Of a stretch of DNA of 41,678 bases, positions 24,145-31,944 are shown piece after piece (within the stretch, counting starts at the first letter, position 1; every line of letters begins with the position of its first letter). The translations under genes and the position numbers were made by a program. The stretch is from Nitrospiraceae bacterium (GTDB lineage Bacteria; Nitrospirota; Nitrospiria; Nitrospirales; Nitrospiraceae): contig CAKKRK010000074.1 of the NCBI GenBank assembly GCA_919902665.1, positions 1 to 41,678 on the forward strand, read 5' to 3'. The notes under the pieces are model-generated. The model did no database searches and had not been told where the DNA came from. It worked only from the letters and a program-made list of their open reading frames with translations.

Positions 24145-24503
24145 TGGGACCAACCAAAGTGATCGTGAACGGCAGTGGCTTGTACGAGGCAGTGTCCGGC
24201 AAACTGATCAAAGACGGTTTCGCGAGTCGTGGTGAGCTAGAGGACTACGTGAACCATCATTACCTCCTCTTGCCCGTGATCGACAAGGCAGGCAAACCAT
24301 GGCTGCTTTACGGAAAACCGGTGTACTGCCTACACAGAGTGCAATATGAAACGGTGAATGATCAGAAAGTTCACCTCACCCGGTGTCTGGATTGTGGCGG
24401 TATGGGGATTCGTTCTGACGAGTTCACGGTGGAGTCGGATTGCATCCAGTGCACGGCTTGCGGACACGAGTTTGATCCTCGGTTGGAAATGATGGAGACG
24501 TAG
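24141..24503 (+). CDS. Zinc-ribbon-ended protein of unknown function
   Basis: A 120-residue protein. The C-terminal third has CLDCGG and CIQCTACGHEFD, a likely zinc site of four or more Cys. The N-terminal part (VIVNGSGLYEAVSGKLI and YLLLPVIDKAGKPWLLYGK) is not recognised. It has the GGGAGGTGAG ribosome site inside the end of the 36-residue gene and overlaps it by 4 nt. The start may be the second ATG at 24144. Confidence 0.75.
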   Translation: MMGPTKVIVNGSGLYEAVSGKLIKDGFASRGELEDYVNHHYLLLPVIDKAGKPWLLYGKPVYCLHRVQYETVNDQKVHLTRCLDCGGMGIRSDEFTVESDCIQCTACGHEFDPRLEMMET

Positions 24504-24559
24504 GACGGTTTGGGTGGTCAAAATCTCTGTCCCTGCCGTTCGCAGAGAATAACTGTGTC

Positions 24560-25189
24560 TCAGCGCTCTACCTTCGCGAAAATCTGGAAGTGCTGGCGGT
24601 CGACGACATCGTAATCGTTCAGCAGCTGATAGCCGGCAGCTTCCATTTCGCGTCGGACCTCTTCTTTCGCGGTCCTGTGACCGAACATATCGGACAAGAA
24701 TCCACGAGGATGATAATCGAGAATCGCGACGCGGCCGCCTGGCCGCAGCGATGAGGCCAGGGAGCGAAAATAGTCTATTCGATTTTTCATGTCGTGATAG
24801 ACATTGCAACTGAATACCAGGTCGACGGGCTCCGGGAGTTTCGAATCGTGCGGCTCGGCGCGAACCGGTCGGACATTGGGGGTTCCTCTGGCGACCATCT
24901 CCTTGAAGATCATGTTAATCGCATTTTCCTCGATATCAACGGCATAGACCGTTCCTCTTGAGCCGACCGCTTTGGATAGGTGCCAGGTAAAGTAGCCTCC
25001 GCCGGAACCCAAATCTGCCACCCTCGCTCCCCGATTGATCGACAGCTTCTCAACCACGCCCTGTGGTTTCTGCCACACATCGCGCGAGGGATCGGCCATG
25101 TCCCGGTAATTCCACTCGGCACAACCAGTGACAAGGAGAACGAGAGATAACAACAGAGCAAAGCGTGTGTCAGAGAACGTGTGGTACAT
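24560..25189 (-). CDS. Lipoprotein-signal class I SAM-dependent methyltransferase
   Basis: A 209-residue protein with SAM motif I ARVADLGSGGGYFTWHLSKA, an acidic motif II (VYAVDIEENAI), then VDLVFSCNVYHDMKNR and a post-I region LRPGGRVAILDYHPRG. The first 23 residues form a signal ending LLVTGC, a clear lipobox, so the enzyme appears to be exported and lipidated, which is strange because SAM is cytoplasmic. It starts 23 nt after the RND permease stop and so is probably part of the efflux operon. A decayed C-terminal copy lies at 21736-21850. Substrate unknown. Confidence 0.88.
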   Translation of the reverse strand: MYHTFSDTRFALLLSLVLLVTGCAEWNYRDMADPSRDVWQKPQGVVEKLSINRGARVADLGSGGGYFTWHLSKAVGSRGTVYAVDIEENAINMIFKEMVARGTPNVRPVRAEPHDSKLPEPVDLVFSCNVYHDMKNRIDYFRSLASSLRPGGRVAILDYHPRGFLSDMFGHRTAKEEVRREMEAAGYQLLNDYDVVDRQHFQIFAKVER

Positions 25190-25212
25190 GGCCTCTTCCT
25201 TCTCAGCCTAGT

Positions 25213-28200
25213 TTACGCTCTCGCTCCTGCCAAAGTCAGCTCTTCGGGTTCCACTTCATTCGGAGCCGCATGTGGTTCCAGAGGCTGATGCTCTGCGGCG
25301 ATCAGTGAGTAGAACACCGGCACGACGAAGAGCGTGAATACAGTCCCGACGGTCATGCCGGTGACCAACACCATGCCGATACTGTTGCGGGCTGCTGCAC
25401 CGGGACCCGTCGCCAAGACCAGGGGGAGGTGACCGAAGACGGTGGCGGCGGAGGTCATCAGCACCGGCCGTAGTCTCGTCAGTGAGGCCTCGCGCACCGC
25501 CGTCAGCCGAGAATATCCGCGAGCCTGCAGTTGATTGGCGAACTCCACGATGAGGATGCCGTTTTTGGCGATCAATCCCACCAGCGTGATCAGCCCGACC
25601 TGGGAGTAAATATTGATCGTGGTGAGGTCGAGAAAACTCACCACCAGGGCGCCGGACATTGCAAGTGGGACTGAGCCAAGCAAGACGATCAAGGGATCGC
25701 GGAAGCTTTTGAACTGAGCAGCGAGTACCAAATAGATCAGGACCACCGCGAAGCCAAGCGTGACGGTGAGCGCCGCTCCCTCCTGGCGGAGTTGCCGTGA
25801 CTCGCCGGCATAGTCCATGACCACGCGCGGGCCACTTGAGGCTGCTGCGGTTTCAAGCACACGGAGCCCCTCTTCCTTGGTGAAGCCTGGTTTCAGACCT
25901 CCGAAGATGCGGACGGCGTTGCGTTGCTGGAAGCGATTCAATGCGCGCGGCGCAGTGCTTGTTTCGATATGGGTGAATGTCGACACCGGGACCAATTGGC
26001 CGTTCGGTGTCTTGATTTTGAGATCGAGCAGTGGATCAACCGTTGCACGATCCTTGTCGCCGAGTTGAGGAATGACCTTGTAGCTGCGGTCGAAATAGTT
26101 GAACCGGTTGACGTACCCGCCGCCGAGCATGGTGCCCAGCTCACGACCGACTCCGGCCAGGTCGAATCCCAAATCCGCGAGCCGCTCACGATCTAACACG
26201 ACGCGGGCTTGGGGGAGGTCAATTTTAAGGTCGGTGTCCACATACAAGAACTTTCCGCTCTGCCAGCCTGCACCCAGAACGGACCCGACTGCTTCAAGCA
26301 TCTGTTCGGCCGGTGCATCGCTCTGTAAGATTAACTCCACGTCGTACTGACCAGGGGTGGGGAGCGGCGGGTCTAGTCTGGGGAATACACGGAGTCCTGG
26401 CACTTGCGACACGGCACCAAATACGTCGTCGTACATCTCCTCGGTTGAGCGAGCGCGATCGTGCCAATCTTTCGCGACCACGCCGCCGAAGCCTCCCCAT
26501 GCCGTGGTGAGCGACCAGGTGTAGTCCGCCCCAGGGATGGCCGTGATGGCGTTGACGATCCGGAAGTGTTGCCGGTTGGTGGCCTGAACTGTGGAGTCCG
26601 GCGACGCTTCGAAGAAGAGGCTGATGTGGTTCTGATCTTCTACAGGAGCCAACTCCTGACGGGAGAAGTGATAGAGCGGCCAGGCTGCGAGCACGATCAG
26701 GAGTGCGGCCACCACAACTCCCCACCGCATGGTGAGAGTGCCGTCGAGCAGCCTGGCGTAGATCCCTCGCGCTTCTTCGAAGCGTCGGTTGACGAACGCG
26801 GTCAAGCGACCTTCCTTGCCTCGCGGATGGACAAATCGCGAGCTCATCACCGGCGACAGCGTGATCGCGACGACACCAGAGAGCACGACGGCCACGGCCA
26901 GTGTGATCGCAAACTCTAGGAACAAGGAACCGGTCAGCCCGCCTTGGAAGCCGATGGGGGCATAGACAGTCGCGAGCGTGATCGTCATCGCAATGATCGG
27001 GCCCAGCAGCTCCCGTGCAGCGGCTTGCGCGGCCTCGATTCGAGATTGACCCAGGCGCACATGCCGTTCCACGTTCTCAACGACCACGATGGCATCGTCT
27101 ACCACCAGACCGACGGACAGCACGATGGCGAGCAGGGTGAGGAGATTCAGGCTGAATCCGAACGCGGCCATGAAGAGGGCGGTTCCGATCAACGACACCG
27201 GTATGGCCACGAGCGGCACAATGGCCGTACGAACCGATCCCATGAACAGGAACACCACGAGGGCGACGATCAGGATCGTTTCGGATAACGTCTTGGTGAT
27301 TTCCGTCAGCGCATTCCGGATGAACATCGTGCCGTCCCAGACGAGTTTCATGTCGATATCGCTCGGGAGGGTCGGCCGGATCCGTTCGATCTCGTCGCGT
27401 AGCCGGTGCCCGACGTCGATTTCGTTTGCGCCGGGTACCGACCAGATGCCGAGATACACGCCTTCCGTCTCATCGTACTTCGCAATGATCGTGGCTTCTT
27501 CGGCTTCCCGTTCGATCCGCGCAACGTCCTTGAGCCGCACGATGGCCCCGTTCCGATCGGCGACGATCAGCTCCTCAAATTCAGCCGTGGAACGAAGATC
27601 GGTGTTGGCAAGCAGGTTGACCTGGACCTGATTGCCTTTTGTGCGGCCGACCGCCGCCAAATAGTTGTTTCGACGAAGCGCACCCTGGACGTCGCCGGGC
27701 GAGAGGTTGAGGGCCGCGAGTCGGTCAGGGTCGATCCAAATACGCATGGCGACCTGTCGCTCACCTTCGAACGTGACTCGTTGGACGCCGGGTAACGTTG
27801 CGAGCTGGGGTTGTAACGTGCGTAGTAGCCAATCGGTGACGGCGGGGACCGGACGCTCCGTCGAACTGAAACTCAAGTAGAACGACGCGTAAGGTCGATC
27901 GGCTCGCTGGATCTCGATCGCCGATGGCTCGGCTTCCGGAGGCAGTTCCGATCGTACCTGCTGGAGTCGTGCGGTGACCTCTGCCAGTGCTGCCGTACTG
28001 CTGTGGTTTAATTTCAGATGGACGGTCACGGTGCTGACTCCGGCGCGGCTGGTCGATTCGACATAGTCGACGCCGCTGATCGCGGAGACGACCCGTTCGA
28101 TCGGCGTACTGATGAACCCACGAATAGTTTCGGCGCCGGCGCCGTAGTAGAGGGTGGTGATGACGACCAACGAGTTTTCGATCGTGGGGTACTGCTGGAC

Positions 28201-28320
28201 CGGGAGTGATGTCATCGCGCGCCAGCCGGCGAGGAGGATGACCAGGTTGACGACGATGGCCAACACTGGATGTTTGATGAAGACGTCGGTGAACGATGTT
28301 CGGGTCGTGTCTTGCGGCAT
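25213..28320 (-). CDS. RND efflux permease (HAE1-like)
   Basis: The ATG at 28320 gives 1035 residues, the usual length, and begins MPQDTTRTSFTDVFIKHPVL. Twelve helices in two halves with large periplasmic loops are evident. The proton-relay pair is in VGLVVDDAIVVVENVERH (helix 4), and the second half repeats the fold (LIYLVLAAQFKSFRDPLIVL and GLIAKNGILIVEFANQL). It exports small molecules with an MFP adaptor and an outer-membrane channel. The MFP gene ends 10 nt upstream. No outer-membrane factor gene belongs to this operon. Confidence 0.95.
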   Translation of the reverse strand: MPQDTTRTSFTDVFIKHPVLAIVVNLVILLAGWRAMTSLPVQQYPTIENSLVVITTLYYGAGAETIRGFISTPIERVVSAISGVDYVESTSRAGVSTVTVHLKLNHSSTAALAEVTARLQQVRSELPPEAEPSAIEIQRADRPYASFYLSFSSTERPVPAVTDWLLRTLQPQLATLPGVQRVTFEGERQVAMRIWIDPDRLAALNLSPGDVQGALRRNNYLAAVGRTKGNQVQVNLLANTDLRSTAEFEELIVADRNGAIVRLKDVARIEREAEEATIIAKYDETEGVYLGIWSVPGANEIDVGHRLRDEIERIRPTLPSDIDMKLVWDGTMFIRNALTEITKTLSETILIVALVVFLFMGSVRTAIVPLVAIPVSLIGTALFMAAFGFSLNLLTLLAIVLSVGLVVDDAIVVVENVERHVRLGQSRIEAAQAAARELLGPIIAMTITLATVYAPIGFQGGLTGSLFLEFAITLAVAVVLSGVVAITLSPVMSSRFVHPRGKEGRLTAFVNRRFEEARGIYARLLDGTLTMRWGVVVAALLIVLAAWPLYHFSRQELAPVEDQNHISLFFEASPDSTVQATNRQHFRIVNAITAIPGADYTWSLTTAWGGFGGVVAKDWHDRARSTEEMYDDVFGAVSQVPGLRVFPRLDPPLPTPGQYDVELILQSDAPAEQMLEAVGSVLGAGWQSGKFLYVDTDLKIDLPQARVVLDRERLADLGFDLAGVGRELGTMLGGGYVNRFNYFDRSYKVIPQLGDKDRATVDPLLDLKIKTPNGQLVPVSTFTHIETSTAPRALNRFQQRNAVRIFGGLKPGFTKEEGLRVLETAAASSGPRVVMDYAGESRQLRQEGAALTVTLGFAVVLIYLVLAAQFKSFRDPLIVLLGSVPLAMSGALVVSFLDLTTINIYSQVGLITLVGLIAKNGILIVEFANQLQARGYSRLTAVREASLTRLRPVLMTSAATVFGHLPLVLATGPGAAARNSIGMVLVTGMTVGTVFTLFVVPVFYSLIAAEHQPLEPHAAPNEVEPEELTLAGARA

Positions 28321-28330
28321 GATAATCGGT

Positions 28331-29458
28331 TTAGGGGGTCCCGGCCTCGTGATTTTCTTTCGAGTTATTTTCGACAGATTCAGCGACTGCAACGAGGATT
28401 CCGTCACGAAGCTTAAAGGAGCCCACGGCGGCGATGTGCTCGCCTGCCATCAGGCCGGCATGGATGATGATCTCATCGCCGAACATGGGGCCGCTTTCAA
28501 CCTGGCGGGTATGGACTCGGTTGCGGCCATCCTTGTCCGGCGCGATGACGAACACTTGGTCGCCTCCTGGCCCCTTGCGCAACGCACTGACCGGGATGGC
28601 GACGACTGTTCGCTGGGGACCGACCGGAACCCGGACGCGTACCGAAGCTCCTGGTGCCGGGAGATTGCGGGTGCCTTCGATTCTGGCACGGATCATGGCG
28701 TTCCGAGTCGTCGGGTCGACGCGTGCGTCGAGCGCGACAATCTTGGCCACGATAGCGGGAGACTCACTGGCTGCAAGTATCTCGACGGATTCGCCGACCC
28801 GTAATCCGGCCGCGACCTGCTGGGCGACGGCAAAATCCACATGCACAGCCTCGCTCACGCCCTGAAGCGTTGTCAGCAGTGTTCCTTCATCTAAGTACTG
28901 ACCGGGATGGACATCCGCAATGCCCACTTTTACACGGAAGGGGGCGCGGATCGTTTTCTTGGCAATGATGGCTTTCGTCCGGGCGATCTGAGCCTGCGCC
29001 ATATCCAGGTCTGCGCGCGCTCGATCGACTTCTTCTTGAGTGGTCGCGAACTCCTGACTGAGGTTTTGTCGGCGATTGAGGACCGTCTTGGCGAGCGCGA
29101 CCTGGGCCTCTTGTGCCCGAAGTTCAGCTTCTTCGACCGAGACGTCGAGTGCGACCAACAGTGTCCCTGCTTCAACAATGTGTCCAGGAGTGAGCCGGAC
29201 TTCGCGGACAGTTCCTGCCAGTTCGTTCTTCAGCGTAATTGAACGGAGGGCGAGGACCGTTCCGATCGAGGTCGTGGTCTGGCGATGGTCGATCGCTCGT
29301 GCAACGGCGATAGTGACCGATTCCATCGGCTCCGGCTGATTCGCCGAGGCGGCCTGCTCGCTCTGAATGGATTCGTATTTCCACGCGCCCAGACCGATAC
29401 CGATCAGCAGCACAAGCGAAACAAGTAAGACCGACCCGAGCCAATTCTGACGATTCAT
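28331..29458 (-). CDS. RND efflux periplasmic adaptor (MFP)
   Basis: From the ATG at 29458 the protein has about 375 residues. A membrane helix (LGSVLLVSLVLLIGIGLGAW) is followed by the barrel-sandwich halves (TVREVRLTPGHIVEAGTLLV and IRAPFRVKVGIADVHPGQYL) separated by a coiled-coil hairpin, then the beta-barrel region. It links the RND permease to an outer-membrane channel. The gene starts the MFP-RND-methyltransferase operon. An in-frame TTG at 29473 is an alternative start; neither has a strong ribosome site. Confidence 0.92.
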   Translation of the reverse strand: MNRQNWLGSVLLVSLVLLIGIGLGAWKYESIQSEQAASANQPEPMESVTIAVARAIDHRQTTTSIGTVLALRSITLKNELAGTVREVRLTPGHIVEAGTLLVALDVSVEEAELRAQEAQVALAKTVLNRRQNLSQEFATTQEEVDRARADLDMAQAQIARTKAIIAKKTIRAPFRVKVGIADVHPGQYLDEGTLLTTLQGVSEAVHVDFAVAQQVAAGLRVGESVEILAASESPAIVAKIVALDARVDPTTRNAMIRARIEGTRNLPAPGASVRVRVPVGPQRTVVAIPVSALRKGPGGDQVFVIAPDKDGRNRVHTRQVESGPMFGDEIIIHAGLMAGEHIAAVGSFKLRDGILVAVAESVENNSKENHEAGTP

Positions 29459-29473
29459 GAGAAATATGCTCAA

Positions 29474-29755
29474 ACCCTTAACAACGAAGACTTTGGTTGT
29501 GACAACATCAATTGTGAAGGATGCATTCGAAAACTCCCTTTACCCCCAGCCCTCCCTGGAAAGGGACAGAACCAATAGCAGCTGGGTGCTGAGGGAGTCG
29601 CTTCAGGTTATGTTATCAAATTTTGGTCTCCATAGCGCTAGCCCCTGTTCGTCAACGCTACGCGGTGTTGCGCTATGCAAGATTGAATAGGCGAAGAGTT
29701 GTAGGAAAGAATAGCCATCGGTATGGTCGGCAAGGATCGCTGATCATACCGATCG
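29474..29755. other. Gap without recognised gene
   Basis: A spacer between the MFP gene and the sigma-factor remnant. No frame has family motifs. It probably includes the MFP-RND promoter, which I cannot place. Confidence 0.4.
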
Positions 29756-30067
29756 TCAAGGCTCGGCGCGGTCCAGCAACTCGTTCAACCTCTTTTCTAG
29801 AAATCGCCGCTCCGGTTCTTGTTTCGCCAGTCCCAACGCACGTTGGTAGGAGGCATGGGCGTCAGTTTTCTTGCCAAGTCTTCGGCAGAAGTCAGCCCGT
29901 GTGGCGTGCGCCAGATGATACTGTGCTAACTCACCGCGCTTCAGGAGCGCATCGACCAACTCCAATCCTTTGGCCGGTCCGTCACGCATGGCAACCTCCA
30001 CTGCTCGATTGAGCTCGACGATCGGCGAGGGGGCGGGATCCGAAAGGAGGACAACTGCTTGGAAATT
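29756..30067 (-). pseudogene. C-terminal remnant of an ECF sigma factor with TPR-like tail (copy B)
   Basis: The minus-strand frame, open for 103 codons after an in-frame stop, reads PSPIVELNRAVEVAMRDGP then GLELVDALLKRGELAQYHLA, RADFCRRLGKKTDAHASYQ and EPERRFLEKRLNELLD. This is the conserved C-terminal tail (DUF6596-like, TPR-type) of one group of ECF sigma factors. The sigma2 and sigma4 DNA-binding regions are absent, so it cannot act as a sigma factor. It could be expressed as an 81-residue protein from a GTG at 30001, but a dead fragment is more likely. A second, more decayed copy is at 23813-23959. Confidence 0.8.
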
Positions 30068-30192
30068 TCATTCAGAATAAGGTGGAATAGGCACATATGG
30101 GATTTAAGCGGGAGCAGAACATTCACGAAGCTATCTACAAATTAAGTGGGCAGTACACTTTTGACCCACTTTTCTCTCGCGCAAATTTTGTC

Positions 30193-30221
30193 TTGACGCT
30201 ATATATTTGCATATGCAATAT
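30193..30221 (+). promoter_or_regulatory. Promoter of the marR-efflux operon
   Basis: TTGACG (30193-30198) is followed after 17 nt by CAATAT (30216-30221) in a very AT-rich stretch. The operator palindrome lies between and over these elements. Confidence 0.5.
30207..30218. promoter_or_regulatory. MarR operator palindrome
   Basis: TTGCATATGCAA is a perfect 12-bp palindrome placed between the -35 and -10 elements before marR. A near-identical copy occurs before the MFP gene, so the adjacent MarR regulator is the likely ligand. Confidence 0.65.
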
Positions 30222-30250
30222 TATGCTCAATGGGGCTGGAGTATCCGGAA

Positions 30251-30685
30251 ATGAAACAAAACAAAGCTCTTGAACCGATGGGGTATGAGTGTCTGTTGAG
30301 TTGTACACGCTTACTCACTCGTGTTCTCACGGGCATCTACGATAATGAATTACGCGCATTTGGTTTGAAAGCCACACAACTCAATCTCCTGGCGGTTGTG
30401 GCGAGGATCGGACCTGTTCGGCGTATCGACATTGGCAAACGCCTTCACCTCGACCCATCCACGCTGACCCGTAATCTCAAAATAATGCTGACCAATGGTT
30501 GGATTAAGGAAATTACAGATGGAGAAGACGGTCGAGGCTCGCCATTGCAGGTTACGACCAAAGGTCGTGATCTTCTGCATCAAATCGTTCCTTCATGGCA
30601 AAAGGCGCAGGATCGCACCCAACGGCTTATAGGGGATAATGGAGCGACACTTTTGCGAAAGCTTGCGGGAAACATGCATGAGTGA
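30251..30685 (+). CDS. MarR family transcriptional regulator
   Basis: From the ATG at 30251 (GGAG ten bases before it) the protein has 144 residues; an ATG at 30230 would add seven. The winged helix is seen in LKATQLNLLAVVARIGP, RIDIGKRLHLDPSTLTRNL (recognition helix) and a wing with DGEDGRGSPLQVTTKGRDLL. MarR proteins are dimeric repressors released by small aromatic ligands or oxidants. It heads the efflux operon (MFP, RND-OMF fusion) and its probable operator occurs twice, suggesting autoregulation and efflux control. Confidence 0.92.
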   Translation: MKQNKALEPMGYECLLSCTRLLTRVLTGIYDNELRAFGLKATQLNLLAVVARIGPVRRIDIGKRLHLDPSTLTRNLKIMLTNGWIKEITDGEDGRGSPLQVTTKGRDLLHQIVPSWQKAQDRTQRLIGDNGATLLRKLAGNMHE

Positions 30686-30720
30686 GCCTCCGTCAGAGTA
30701 GTATTTTTTTGATTATGTAC

Positions 30721-30740
30721 TTGCATATACAAATATATGC
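30721..30740. promoter_or_regulatory. Second MarR operator-like site
   Basis: TTGCATATACAA (30721-30732) differs from the marR palindrome by one base, and GCATATA/TATATGC (30723-30729 and 30734-30740) forms a further inverted repeat. It lies 35 nt before the MFP ATG. Confidence 0.6.
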
Positions 30741-30774
30741 CATTCGGGCACAAGAAACCGAGAGAGGAGACAAA

Positions 30775-31944
30775 ATGGAAAAACCAAACATGGTGACATG
30801 TTCCCTCGCGGCAGTGCGGGGAAAATTCCTAGCTTGCCTGCTGTTGCCACTCACGATGTTCCTTGGGTGCACCCCTCAAGACAAACCATCCCAGCAGGTC
30901 TCACGGCCCGTGAAGGTCGCCCGAATCGGGGTCGAGGCCGCAGCAGGAATGACGAGTTTCGCAGGGGAAGTGAAGGCGCGGCATGAGACGATCTTATCTT
31001 TCCGTGTAGGCGGCAAGTTGCTGGCGCGCCCCGTCGATGTAGGCGACCGGGTGCGCAAAGGGACCTTACTGGCACGGCTGGACCAGTCCGATTATCGCCT
31101 CGTTGTCAGGAACCTCGAAGCCCAGCACGTATCGGCGATCGCTGATCAGAGTTTCCTAGGGGACGAGCTGACGAGATATCGTGAACTGTTGGCTCAGCGT
31201 GTGATTAGCCCACCAGAGTTCGATCGGCACGAAACTGCTTATATCACAGCGCGGGAACGGGTGGCGGGGCTCGAATCCCAATTAGGCCAAGCATCCAATC
31301 AGCTGGCGTATACGGATTTACTAGCTGACCGGGACGGGGTGGTCACGGCGCTGGAAGTTGAGACAGGGCAAGTCATCAGTGCCGGGCAGGCCATCGCTAA
31401 GCTGGCCCCACTTGACACAAAGGAAATCCATTTTGACATCCCCGAGCACCGGCTACCAGAACTCAAGCGTCAGCAAGAAATCAGTGTGACCCTGTGGGCC
31501 AGCGGCGAGCGGCGATTCAAGGCACGTGTCCGCGAAATCGCCGCCACAGCCGATCCTGCCAGCCGCACGTATCGTGTGAAGGCCACGCTCCTTGATGGTC
31601 AGAAAGCCGCGGAACTCGGTATGACAGCTACGGTATGGATTGCTTCTGATCTACCCGCTCGTATCGCCATTCCCCTCTCTAGTGTGTTTACTACTCAGGA
31701 CGAACCAGGACAGCCGCGCGTGTGGCTGGTGAACGAACAGGCCAGTACGGTTCACTCCGTGCCGGTTCAGATAGGTGAAACGCTGGACGGAGAGCTCACG
31801 GTTGTCTCTGGGCTCGGGTCCGGACAGTTGGTGGTCAGCGCTGGCGTACAGCGCCTCTTGGAGGGACAGGTCGTCAGGGTGCCAGAGGAGATCTTCTCAG
31901 CGGTGCGAGAAAGAGATGAGCGCAGGAGCGTCAGTCATGAGTGA
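30775..31944 (+). CDS. RND efflux adaptor lipoprotein (MFP)
   Basis: The ATG at 30775 with GAGAGGAGA before it gives 389 residues. A lipobox FLGC ends the signal (LACLLLPLTMFLGC). Adaptor motifs follow: LSFRVGGKLLARPVDVGDRVRKG (first lipoyl half), a short coiled coil, and LLADRDGVVTALEVETGQVI (second half), then beta-barrel and membrane-proximal parts. It bridges the RND pump to the outer-membrane channel. It follows marR by 89 nt and overlaps the fusion gene by 8 nt, so expression is coupled. Confidence 0.93.
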   Translation: MEKPNMVTCSLAAVRGKFLACLLLPLTMFLGCTPQDKPSQQVSRPVKVARIGVEAAAGMTSFAGEVKARHETILSFRVGGKLLARPVDVGDRVRKGTLLARLDQSDYRLVVRNLEAQHVSAIADQSFLGDELTRYRELLAQRVISPPEFDRHETAYITARERVAGLESQLGQASNQLAYTDLLADRDGVVTALEVETGQVISAGQAIAKLAPLDTKEIHFDIPEHRLPELKRQQEISVTLWASGERRFKARVREIAATADPASRTYRVKATLLDGQKAAELGMTATVWIASDLPARIAIPLSSVFTTQDEPGQPRVWLVNEQASTVHSVPVQIGETLDGELTVVSGLGSGQLVVSAGVQRLLEGQVVRVPEEIFSAVRERDERRSVSHE

